Source: Gemmatimonadota bacterium (lineage in GTDB: Bacteria; Gemmatimonadota; Gemmatimonadetes; Gemmatimonadales; Gemmatimonadaceae). From it: a stretch of 15,396 nucleotides of DNA. The DNA is taken from positions 1 to 15,396 of the forward strand of contig JAEUJK010000257.1 of NCBI GenBank assembly GCA_016794735.1. The letters are read 5' to 3'. How positions within the stretch are numbered: the first letter of the stretch is position 1; each line of letters starts with the position of its first letter. This document shows, one piece after another, positions 6,117-13,515 of this stretch. The notes under the pieces were generated by a model. The model was not told the origin of the DNA. It searched no databases and saw only the letters and a program-made list of their open reading frames with translations. A program made the position numbers and the translations under genes.

Positions 6117-7118
6117 CTACTTGCCACGTTGAGTGTGCTTGGTCGCATTGGCGCTGAGGACCCCGAACCTGGGCTCGTCGTCGAGGCGCGCGGCCGAGCC
6201 TTCAGTAGGTGGTGGTGGTTGCGCCTGAAGCCCATCGGCAAACTCCCGGATCGCGCGGAGCACGGCGCTCGGTGATCGCAGGACTGGGTGATGGTCTGCC
6301 TCCGGAAGCAGCAGGTACTCCCAGGCCCGCCTGGATTCCAGGACCTGCTGCACCGCAAGCCACGGTGCGGTGCGGTCCCGCTCGCCGTGAATCACAAGGA
6401 CCGGCACGGCGTCCGGAATCGAGCGCAGCAGTTCCCGACCATCGAGCGCATAGAGGCCGTCGTGAAGGCTGGACGTGGACGCACGCGACGTGTGCGCGGT
6501 GGCATCGTCACGGACGTCGTTAGGCATGTCTGGTGCGAGTAGCGGAATGAAAGGGCGTGCCACCTTTCGAGTCAAAGCGCAGAACAACGCCGTGGGCTTT
6601 CGATGGCTGAGCACCCAGCGTTTCACCAGATTGCCGCCGCTCAGCTGGCCTACCGCTTCTGCCTTCGACGCAAAGACTGGGGTGCCGATCAACACCAGGC
6701 CGCGCACCTGCTCCGGATGTGCCCGCGCATACGCGGCGGCCACCAATGCGCCAAATGAATGACCTACCATGATGACTGGGGCTTCTCGTTCAACGAGTGT
6801 CTCCAGGGACTCCGCATGGAGTTCCACCGAGTACGCGGTGTCGGGTCGGGGACTTCGGCCAAATCCGAGAGGATCCGGCAGGAACAGCTGGTAGTCGTCA
6901 GCCAGGGGACCGACCCGCGCTTTCCAGTAAGAGGACGTTGCACCCAGCCCTGCCAGAAACACGATGGCGGGCGCTCTCGCCCCCAACGAGTCGACATGCA
7001 GCACGGGCCGCCCCCCGCTCGGTACGGCTTGAGACTCGATCGGGAGCGGCGTGAGGCCGGCGACGAGTCGCACGCCAATGGCGCAGCTGGCGACGCAGGA
7101 TCGAGTTGACATGAGCAT
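6117..7118 (-). CDS. Alpha/beta hydrolase with N-terminal export signal
   Basis: 333-residue serine hydrolase of the alpha/beta fold; the substrate cannot be told from sequence. FLAGLGATSSYW (about 54-65) is the oxyanion-hole loop, LPDPLGFGRS (80-89) a conserved strand-loop, GHSFG (119-123) the nucleophile elbow with Ser121, GERDR (245-249) supplies the acid Asp248, and DHHP (275-278) the catalytic His. A lid-like insertion runs about 150-220. The first 31 residues resemble a signal peptide ending near SQA. The start could be Met1 or Met3 (ATG at 7110-7112); neither has a strong ribosome site. It is convergent with the M56 gene (63 bp gap, no clear terminator) and divergent from the copper operon, so it may share that operon's control region. 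Nothing in it suggests metal binding. Confidence 0.85.
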   Translation of the reverse strand: MLMSTRSCVASCAIGVRLVAGLTPLPIESQAVPSGGRPVLHVDSLGARAPAIVFLAGLGATSSYWKARVGPLADDYQLFLPDPLGFGRSPRPDTAYSVELHAESLETLVEREAPVIMVGHSFGALVAAAYARAHPEQVRGLVLIGTPVFASKAEAVGQLSGGNLVKRWVLSHRKPTALFCALTRKVARPFIPLLAPDMPNDVRDDATAHTSRASTSSLHDGLYALDGRELLRSIPDAVPVLVIHGERDRTAPWLAVQQVLESRRAWEYLLLPEADHHPVLRSPSAVLRAIREFADGLQAQPPPPTEGSAARLDDEPRFGVLSANATKHTQRGK

Positions 7119-7139
7119 GGGTAGACTGCCACTTTACGC

Positions 7140-7147
7140 AGTATAAA
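7140..7147. promoter_or_regulatory. Candidate overlapping divergent -10 elements
   Basis: In the 72-bp gap between the hydrolase and the CopC-CopD gene, AGTATAAA gives a plus-strand TATAAA (7142-7147) for the copper operon and a minus-strand TATACT (7140-7145) for the hydrolase. No good -35 is present on either strand at standard spacing, so an activator or atypical promoter is possible. Pattern-based and weak. Confidence 0.3.
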
Positions 7148-7190
7148 ATTGCCGACGCGCCGAGACTCGCCATCAGGGAACCACCGACAA

Positions 7191-8594
7191 ATGCGCCTAG
7201 AACAGATGACACGTTTCGTCCGACTCGCGATGGCGGCCGCCCTTTGCCTGGTGCCGGCGGCGGTTCGAGCGCATGGTGCTCTTCGGTCTTCGACGCCCCC
7301 AGCGGGAGCGCAGCTTCGGTCGGCTCCAACCGAGATCCGACTGACGTTCAACGAGGCGGTTGTGGCGGGCGCCAGCCGAATCGCGCTGCTCGGGCCCTCT
7401 GGGCCGCGGACGCTGGGCCAGGCGCGGGTGCGGGACCAGGAACCCAAAGTGCTGGTGGTGGCGGTGGACGGTCCGTGGACTTCCGGCGAACACACGGTGC
7501 GGTGGCAGATCGCGGGAAAAGACGGACATCCGGTGCGCGGCGAGTTCGCCTTCACCATTCTGCCAGAAGCCATCCCCGCAATGCCATCCCCGGTCGATAC
7601 ACCCTCGACTGATGTCGCGGCGGCGGCACCCGAGTCTCCCGCCACACCGGGCGACCCTGGGGAGGTCGGTTCGCCGGCATTTGTCGCGATCCGCTGGCTG
7701 ACGTTTGGCGCGATCCTCGTGTCGCTTGGTGTCGTGGTGTTTGGAGCGATCGTGGCCCGCGTCCTCGTGCAGCCTGCGGCACAGGACGCATGGGCGCGTG
7801 CCAGCCGCCTTGGGATCTGGGCAGCACTGGGCGCCCTTGCGCTCGCTGCCATTCGGCTCAACGCGCAGGTGCGCGCGTTCGGAGGACACCTTGGCGATCT
7901 TGGTCTGCTGCGCGGACTGACGGTGGGAACCGCGTGGGGTGCGGGGCTGATGTTGCAGTGCTTTGGCGCCGGGGTGTTGGTGTACACGTTCCGTCGAGTG
8001 CGGCCGATCGCCGGGCCGCAGGTCGTGGCATTCGTTGGGGTGCTTGTCCTCGCGTTGTCGCCGGCCCTCTCCGGTCACGCTGCCGCAGAAGGAACGGTGG
8101 CTGTCTTGCTGGACTGGGCGCATGTGATCGGGGCTGGAGGATGGCTCGGCACACTCCTGATCCTGCTGGCAGCTGGAGTGCCAGCAACACGCAGCTTGAG
8201 CATGGAGGCACAGGCTCCGGCGGTGAAGGACCTGGTGGTACGGTTCTCTCGGGTGGCTCTGTGCTTCGCCGGAGTTGCGGCGCTGACCGGTGCCGTCGCG
8301 AGCTGGCGAAACCTTGGCACATGGGAGGGGCTGCTCGCGTCTCCGTACGGCCGCCTTCTGCTCATCAAACTCGCAATCCTATCCGTCGTGGGCGCGACCG
8401 GCGCGTGGAACTGGCGGGTGGTGACACCACGCCTGGGCACCCCTGCAGGGACGGCCCAGCTTCGACGAACGGCGACCTTCGAAGTCGCCGTGGCTGTCGC
8501 GGTGTTACTGGCGACGGCGGTACTGGTGGCGACGCCGCCCCCAATGGAGCCTTCGGCGATGGCCGCGGTCGATGGCGCGGGTGGGAGGCGATGA
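7191..8594 (+). CDS. CopC-CopD fusion copper resistance/transport protein
   Basis: 467-residue fusion. The ATG at 7191 is chosen for the upstream AGGGAA; the frame is open to a TTG at 7149, which has no ribosome site. A signal peptide ends at AAVRA|HGAL, so the mature protein begins with His28. Residues 28-124 are a CopC domain (RSSTPPAGAQL, IRLTFNEAVV). The Asp111-Gly-His113 motif together with His28 reproduces the Cu(II) site of His1 plus DxH known from CopC. No Met-rich Cu(I) site is present. A Pro/Ala-rich linker (125-160) leads to an eight-helix CopD domain (about 163-455) with conserved SGHA and DWAHVIGAGGWLG histidines. Such fusions (YcnJ-like) are proposed to move copper across the inner membrane, direction debated. 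It overlaps copB by ATGA, first gene of the plus-strand copper operon. Confidence 0.92.
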   Translation: MRLEQMTRFVRLAMAAALCLVPAAVRAHGALRSSTPPAGAQLRSAPTEIRLTFNEAVVAGASRIALLGPSGPRTLGQARVRDQEPKVLVVAVDGPWTSGEHTVRWQIAGKDGHPVRGEFAFTILPEAIPAMPSPVDTPSTDVAAAAPESPATPGDPGEVGSPAFVAIRWLTFGAILVSLGVVVFGAIVARVLVQPAAQDAWARASRLGIWAALGALALAAIRLNAQVRAFGGHLGDLGLLRGLTVGTAWGAGLMLQCFGAGVLVYTFRRVRPIAGPQVVAFVGVLVLALSPALSGHAAAEGTVAVLLDWAHVIGAGGWLGTLLILLAAGVPATRSLSMEAQAPAVKDLVVRFSRVALCFAGVAALTGAVASWRNLGTWEGLLASPYGRLLLIKLAILSVVGATGAWNWRVVTPRLGTPAGTAQLRRTATFEVAVAVAVLLATAVLVATPPPMEPSAMAAVDGAGGRR

Positions 8595-10738
8595 CCGACA
8601 GTCACCAGCACCATGCCGGGCACACGTCGGCTGACGAGGACGAATCGCGCGACGGGCACGTCGAGACGGCGACCGTGTCCCTGGAGGGCACCCCGCCTGG
8701 CGATAACGCCCGAGCGATCAACGGCCGCGCTGAACATGAGCGGCACGATAAACATGCTGGGCACGACGTCGGCACGTTCCGTCGACTGTTCTGGGTGTGC
8801 CTGATCCTCAGCGTCCCCACTTTGATCTGGGGGCACATGCTGCAGAGCGCATTTGGCTTCACCGCGCCAGCTTTCCCGGGTAGCGCCTGGATTCCAGCGC
8901 TGACCGGAACGGCCGTATTTGTGCTGGGCGGCCGGCCGTTCATGGTTGGGGCCATCAAGGAACTCCGCGCTCGCCTGCCGGGCATGATGACGCTGGTTGC
9001 GCTGGCCATCGGAGTGGCGTTCCTGTTCAGCGCCGTGGTCACGTTCGGGTATCCCGGAGTACCGTTGTGGGAGGAACTGGCGACCCTGGTGACGATCATG
9101 CTCCTCGGGCACTGGCTCGAGATGGGCTCCATCGCGCAGGCGCGTGGGGCACTGGGTGAGTTGGCCAACCTGCTGCCGCGGACCGCGACACGTGTCCGCC
9201 TGGAGGCGGGGCTTGCTGAAATCCTGGAGGACGTCGCCCTGAACGACCTGTCCTCAGGAGATGTCCTGCTCGTCCGGCCGGGTCAGTCCGTGCCCGCCGA
9301 TGGGGTCGTGCGCAGCGGACGAAGCGCAGTCAACGAGGCCGCGATCACTGGCGAGTCGCAACCCGTGGGCAAGGAAGAGGGCGCGCGGGTCATCGCTGGC
9401 ACCGTAAACGGATCGGGTTCACTGCGGATTGAGGTAACGGGAACGGGTGAGTCCACGGCGCTCGCCCGCATCATGCACCTCGTGTCCGCCGCTCAGGCAT
9501 CGCGCTCGCGGGCTCAGGCGCTCGCCGACCGCGCGGCGTTCTGGCTCACCTGGGTTGCCTTGGGCGCAGGCGCAGTGACACTACTCTTCTGGCTATGGCA
9601 TGGAGCCGCGCCATCGTACGCCATTGAACGCCTGGTTACGACGTTGGTCGTGGCATGTCCTCACGCGTTAGGTCTGGCCATTCCCCTGGTCGTGTCCATT
9701 TCCACGACGCTGGCAGCGCGCCACGGGCTTCTGATTCGCGATCGGCGCGGTCTGGAGGAGGCCCGGCGCGTGGACACCGTGGTCTTCGACAAGACGGGAA
9801 CATTGACGCGGGGGACCTTCGGCGTCCTCGAGGTAGTCGTCGACGGCGCGGTGACCCAGGATGACGCTCTGCGGATCGCGGCGGCGGTTGAGGGGGACTC
9901 CGAGCATCCCATCGCTGCAGGTATTGTGCGAAGCGCCAGTGAACATCGTCTGCAGATCCCGCAGGCGCACTCCTTCGCGTCGCTCCCCGGCCGGGGCGTA
10001 CGCGCGGACGTCGACGGGACCACCTATTACGTCGGCGGGCCGGCGCTCCTCGCCGAGCTCAAGGTCACTCCGTCCGCGTCGATCGAGATGGCGATCGCGC
10101 GAGCCGCTGGCGACGGTCGCGCGCGGGTCGTCGTCGTGCGGGAGCGGGACGGGGCCCGTGATGCCGTGGCGGCCATCACGATTGCCGACGTGGTGCGAGA
10201 TGAGTCGGCCCCAACGGTCGCCCGGTTGAAGCGCGAAGGTGTGCGCGTAGTGATGCTCACGGGTGACGCGGAGGCGGTCGCGCGGGCCGTGGGGCGACAG
10301 GTTGGGATCGACGAGGTGCTCGCGCAGGTGCTCCCGGGTGACAAGGCAGCGCGCATCGAGGGGTTGCAGCGCGAGGGGCGCCGCGTGTTAATGGTCGGGG
10401 ACGGTGTCAACGATGCCCCGGCCCTGGTGACGGCAGACGTTGGTGTGGCGATCGGTGCCGGGACCGATGTTGCGGTCGAAGCAGGCGACGTCGTCCTCGT
10501 GCGCAGCGACCCGCGCGACGTCCTGTGCATCATTGAGCTGTCGCGAGCGACGTACCGGAAAATGGTGCAGAACCTGTGGTGGGCCGTCGGCTACAACGTC
10601 TTCGCGATTCCGCTAGCGGCCGGGGTGCTCGTTCCGTGGGGAATCGTCCTGTCGCCGGCCATTGCCGCCGTGTTGATGTCGGCAAGCACTATTGTCGTGG
10701 CTGCCAATGCGCAGTTGCTTCGCCGGACCCGCTTGTAG
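8591..10738 (+). CDS. copB: CopB-type P1B copper/silver-translocating ATPase (CPH motif)
   Basis: 715-residue ATP-driven exporter that moves copper or silver from cytoplasm to periplasm. The ATG at 8591 follows GGGAGG and overlaps the copCD stop (ATGA). The frame is open far upstream but only across copCD in the wrong frame. The first 62 residues hold a His-rich cytosolic region (about ten His, e.g. SHQHHAGH and EHERHDKHAGH) instead of a CxxC heavy-metal domain. Landmarks: TGES at 253-256, CPH at 356-358 in the transport helix, DKTGT with phosphorylated Asp400, the SEHP motif with His439, GDGVND at 603-608, then NLWWAVGYN and MSASTIVVAANA in the last helices. CPH plus these last two signatures define the P1B-3 (CopB) subgroup. 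Length is normal and no key residue is missing. Confidence 0.96.
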   Translation: MTDSHQHHAGHTSADEDESRDGHVETATVSLEGTPPGDNARAINGRAEHERHDKHAGHDVGTFRRLFWVCLILSVPTLIWGHMLQSAFGFTAPAFPGSAWIPALTGTAVFVLGGRPFMVGAIKELRARLPGMMTLVALAIGVAFLFSAVVTFGYPGVPLWEELATLVTIMLLGHWLEMGSIAQARGALGELANLLPRTATRVRLEAGLAEILEDVALNDLSSGDVLLVRPGQSVPADGVVRSGRSAVNEAAITGESQPVGKEEGARVIAGTVNGSGSLRIEVTGTGESTALARIMHLVSAAQASRSRAQALADRAAFWLTWVALGAGAVTLLFWLWHGAAPSYAIERLVTTLVVACPHALGLAIPLVVSISTTLAARHGLLIRDRRGLEEARRVDTVVFDKTGTLTRGTFGVLEVVVDGAVTQDDALRIAAAVEGDSEHPIAAGIVRSASEHRLQIPQAHSFASLPGRGVRADVDGTTYYVGGPALLAELKVTPSASIEMAIARAAGDGRARVVVVRERDGARDAVAAITIADVVRDESAPTVARLKREGVRVVMLTGDAEAVARAVGRQVGIDEVLAQVLPGDKAARIEGLQREGRRVLMVGDGVNDAPALVTADVGVAIGAGTDVAVEAGDVVLVRSDPRDVLCIIELSRATYRKMVQNLWWAVGYNVFAIPLAAGVLVPWGIVLSPAIAAVLMSASTIVVAANAQLLRRTRL

Positions 10739-10787
10739 TCCCTGACGCACGCTTCTCTCTTTCCTTCCTTCACCACGAGGTCGCAAC
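10739..10787. other. 49-nt gap with pyrimidine tract before the DUF4198 gene
   Basis: The only sizeable gap inside the plus-strand operon. It contains a nearly pure C/T run (about 10750-10771) followed by a GAGG ribosome site 8-9 nt before the next ATG. No terminator hairpin or promoter is recognisable; the run may keep the mRNA unstructured. Confidence 0.4.
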
Positions 10788-12098
10788 ATGCCATCGACGC
10801 AGTCCCTTCGGTCGCAACTCAGGTGGGCGTCCCTTTCTGTCGGGTTGGCCATTACCGCGGCGGTCGCCACCGCCCACGACTTCTGGATCATCCCAAACGC
10901 GTTCATGGTGATGGGGAACGCGAGCATGGAGATCCGTGGCCAAACCAGCTCGAAGTTCCCGATTTCGTTGTCCGCGGTCACTCCGGAACGTGTGGCGGAG
11001 GCCCGCGTGATCGGTGCGAACGATGACGTGACGGTGAAGGATCTGACGGTTGCCGGGAAGTCTCTGCTATTGAAACAGCGTCCGGGGTCTGCAGGCCAGC
11101 GCGTAGTGGCCGTCGCCCTTGTCACTCGTACTACTCGGACACTTCCGGCGGGGCTCAAGCGCTACATCGCGCTCGAAGGAGCGCCCGAGCTGGCGCAGTG
11201 GTACGATAGCGAGGGTGTGTTCGTTGGCAGTGACAGCCTGGAGCAACGTGTTGCGAAGTATGCCAAGACCTTTGTTGAGGTCGGGATGGGAGGGCCTCGC
11301 GCCTTCGCCAAGGTGGCAGGTCACGCGCTCGAGTTTGTACCCACGTCGGATCCATCAGTAGTCAAGACCGGTGGCACGCTCACGGTAAAGGTGCTGTTTC
11401 GCGGAAAGCCGCTACCAGGCGCACACCTGCACGCGGGCTGGGCGCCCGAGGCCGCTGTCTCCGACAGCACGGCGCTTCCTGCAGGCGTCAAGGATCAACA
11501 GGTGGTGACAAACCGCGACGGGGAAGCGACCATCGCGATCGATCGCGACGGACTCTGGAACGTGCGCACATTGTACGCTGCGCCCGCGGCTGCCGGCGCA
11601 CAGAGCTGGGAGGTGGCGTTTGCCACAGTGGTGTTCCGCACCGCCGCCGCGGGTGGTCACATGCATGAAGCGAACGGCACGGTCGACCTTCCGCGGGTGC
11701 AACCGAGCACAGACTCGGCGGCAGCAATCGCCACGGTCACCCGCTTCCACACCGCCCTCGCCGCCGGCGACAGCGCAGGCGCACTCTCGCTGTTGTCAAA
11801 CGATGTGATGATCCTGGAGTCCGGCGGGGTCGAGACCAGGGACGAGTACCGCGCGCATCACCTGCCGGGGGACATGGCGTTCGCCCAGGCCATCAAGAGC
11901 GAACGCCTTGTACGTCGCGTCACGGTGCGTGGAGACGTGGCGTGGGTCACGGGCACCAGCACCACTACTGGTGACTACCGTGGCCGAGCGGTCAATTCAG
12001 CTGGCGCCGAGTTGGTGGTGCTCGTCCGGACGCCGCAGGGTTGGCGCATCTCGGCTGTGCACTGGTCGTCGCGGGCGCGGCGTGCGGCGGGGAACTAG
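10788..12098 (+). CDS. DUF4198 periplasmic domain fused to an NTF2/DUF4440-like domain
   Basis: 436-residue exported protein of unknown function. A signal peptide ends at AVATA|HDFW near residue 29, so the mature chain starts with His30, followed by the DUF4198 hallmark HDFWIIP. Residues 30 to about 285 form the DUF4198 (NikM-like) region, including an Ig-like stretch near VKTGGTLTVKVLFRGKPLPG. A His/Met linker (GGHMHEANG, about 288-296) follows. Residues about 307-432 are an NTF2-like DUF4440/SnoaL_3 domain (ATVTRFHTALAAGDSAGALS, then AWVTGTSTTTGDY and GWRISAVHWSSR). DUF4198 proteins are often encoded near nickel, cobalt or copper transport genes; here the partner genes suggest copper. An N-terminal His could take part in metal binding as in CopC, which is inference. 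GAGG precedes the ATG. The next gene starts 4 nt after its stop. Confidence 0.85.
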   Translation: MPSTQSLRSQLRWASLSVGLAITAAVATAHDFWIIPNAFMVMGNASMEIRGQTSSKFPISLSAVTPERVAEARVIGANDDVTVKDLTVAGKSLLLKQRPGSAGQRVVAVALVTRTTRTLPAGLKRYIALEGAPELAQWYDSEGVFVGSDSLEQRVAKYAKTFVEVGMGGPRAFAKVAGHALEFVPTSDPSVVKTGGTLTVKVLFRGKPLPGAHLHAGWAPEAAVSDSTALPAGVKDQQVVTNRDGEATIAIDRDGLWNVRTLYAAPAAAGAQSWEVAFATVVFRTAAAGGHMHEANGTVDLPRVQPSTDSAAAIATVTRFHTALAAGDSAGALSLLSNDVMILESGGVETRDEYRAHHLPGDMAFAQAIKSERLVRRVTVRGDVAWVTGTSTTTGDYRGRAVNSAGAELVVLVRTPQGWRISAVHWSSRARRAAGN

Positions 12099-12102
12099 CT
12101 GC

Positions 12103-13515
12103 GTGAGGCCTTCTTACGCGCGTGGCGCCACGGGTGTAGCCTTGCTCGTGGCGCTCGGGATGCTTAGCGGCTGCGCCAGCACGGGGAGACCTACCGACCT
12201 GGGCAGGGTGCAGGAGTTGCTCGCAGAACGTGGGAGCTGGCGCCTCCCTGCGACGACTGGTGCAGACACCGTTGTCGCGAGTTGGGCGCGCCGAGTGGTC
12301 CGGGACGAGGTCCCCATGGACACGGCGGTCAAGGTCGCGCTCCTGCTCAATCGTACGCTAAGCGCGACGTTGGAGGAAGTCGGACTTGCGCAGGCCGATC
12401 TCCGGCAAGCCCGACTGATCGCCAATCCTGCGGTCTCCGTGGAGCGGCTGGCCTCGGGCGCCGGCTCCGTCCAACTGGCGGGGGTCGTGCTTCCACTCGT
12501 CGATGCCCTGCAACGCCCGCTGCGCACTCGCGTGTCGGAGAGCGCCTTGCGAGCCGCCGAACAACGTGTAGCCGATGCGGTGATTGACCTGGCAAAGCGC
12601 GTTCGTGTCGCCTATGTCATGACGCAGGCGGCCACGCAGATGGTTGAGCTATGGGCGACCGTAGGTGCGGCCACGGCGGCCAGCGCCACCGGTGCGCGTG
12701 TACTGCACGCCGCTGGCAATCTCTCTGACCTGGTGCTGGCGCAGGAGCAGGCGATGGCGGCACAGGCGCAGCTGTCATTGATCCGGGCGCGAGAAGAGCA
12801 ACAAGTGACCCGAGCCGAGTTGGCGAGGCTCATGGGTGTGGACGCGACCGATACGACGTGGACGGTGACATCGAGGCTTGCCGATCCGGAGGATGCGGGA
12901 GCGACCGCTCGTGATATCGTGAGAATAGCGCTGAGGCGCCGCCTCGATCTGCGAGCGCGCCGACAGGACGTGGAGACGCGCGCGCGTGCGCTCGGACTGA
13001 CGCAACGGTTCGCCCTTCTCGCAGATGGTACGATCGGCATGAGTTATGAGCGCGAGCCGGATGGGGCGTTCCGAGGTGGCGGTTTCTCCCTCCCGATCCC
13101 GCTGTTCGATCGTGGCCAGGCGCGGGTGGCGCGTGATCGAGCGTTGCTGCGTCAGGCCGTCGCATTGCACGATGCTGCCGTGGTGGATGTATCGGCCGAG
13201 GTAACGGTGCTCGTTGCCCGAATGGCGGGCGCGCGATCTCGGGCGATTCAGCTCCGCACCGAAGTACTCCCCGCACGGCGGCTGGTGGTCAGCGAGACGC
13301 AGCGCTTCGTGAACGCCATGCAGGAGACCATTTTCACGCTCCTGTTGGCCCGCCAGACGGAGATCGAAGCGGGACAGGCCTACGTGGAAGCCTTGTCGGA
13401 GTACTGGACGACGCGCGCAGAGCTCGAGCGAGCCTCGGGGGGGTCACTCGCGCCGCTCAACGAGGCGGAACGGGGCGAGCCGGAGGAGAGACAGACAACA
13501 AGGAGCAGACCATGA
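12103..13515 (+). CDS. TolC-family outer-membrane lipoprotein (CzcC/CusC-like) in the copper operon
   Basis: 470-residue outer-membrane efflux factor. The GTG at 12103 is chosen because it follows the upstream stop by 4 nt and opens a perfect lipoprotein signal (VALGMLSGC, lipidated Cys24). The frame extends upstream only across the DUF4198 gene. OEP features include DTAVKVALLLNRTLSATLEE and ADLRQARLIANPAVSVERLA in the first repeat, RIALRRRLDLRARRQDVE opening the second, and the equatorial motif SLPIPLFDRGQARVARD. Coiled-coil helices rich in Ala, Arg and Glu fill the rest. Length is normal. Unlike the other TolC gene here, it has no adaptor or RND neighbour in its operon, so it must borrow partners or serve another role. 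Its stop overlaps the oxidase start by ATGA. Confidence 0.9.
   Translation: MRPSYARGATGVALLVALGMLSGCASTGRPTDLGRVQELLAERGSWRLPATTGADTVVASWARRVVRDEVPMDTAVKVALLLNRTLSATLEEVGLAQADLRQARLIANPAVSVERLASGAGSVQLAGVVLPLVDALQRPLRTRVSESALRAAEQRVADAVIDLAKRVRVAYVMTQAATQMVELWATVGAATAASATGARVLHAAGNLSDLVLAQEQAMAAQAQLSLIRAREEQQVTRAELARLMGVDATDTTWTVTSRLADPEDAGATARDIVRIALRRRLDLRARRQDVETRARALGLTQRFALLADGTIGMSYEREPDGAFRGGGFSLPIPLFDRGQARVARDRALLRQAVALHDAAVVDVSAEVTVLVARMAGARSRAIQLRTEVLPARRLVVSETQRFVNAMQETIFTLLLARQTEIEAGQAYVEALSEYWTTRAELERASGGSLAPLNEAERGEPEERQTTRSRP

Noticed and set aside
6764..7987. 407-codon minus-strand ORF across the hydrolase start and copCD
   Set aside because: It overlaps two clearly real genes in wrong frames and has low-complexity Ser/Arg/Pro composition typical of shadow frames in GC-rich DNA.
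7790..8590. Frame of CopB open far upstream, giving an apparent 982-residue protein
   Set aside because: The extra 267 codons lie inside copCD in another frame and look like shadow translation; the ATG at 8591 has a strong GGGAGG and an ATGA overlap with the copCD stop.
11908..12102. N-terminal extension of the second TolC-family protein
   Set aside because: It overlaps the NTF2 domain of the preceding gene in another frame, while the GTG at 12103 begins a clean lipoprotein signal peptide.
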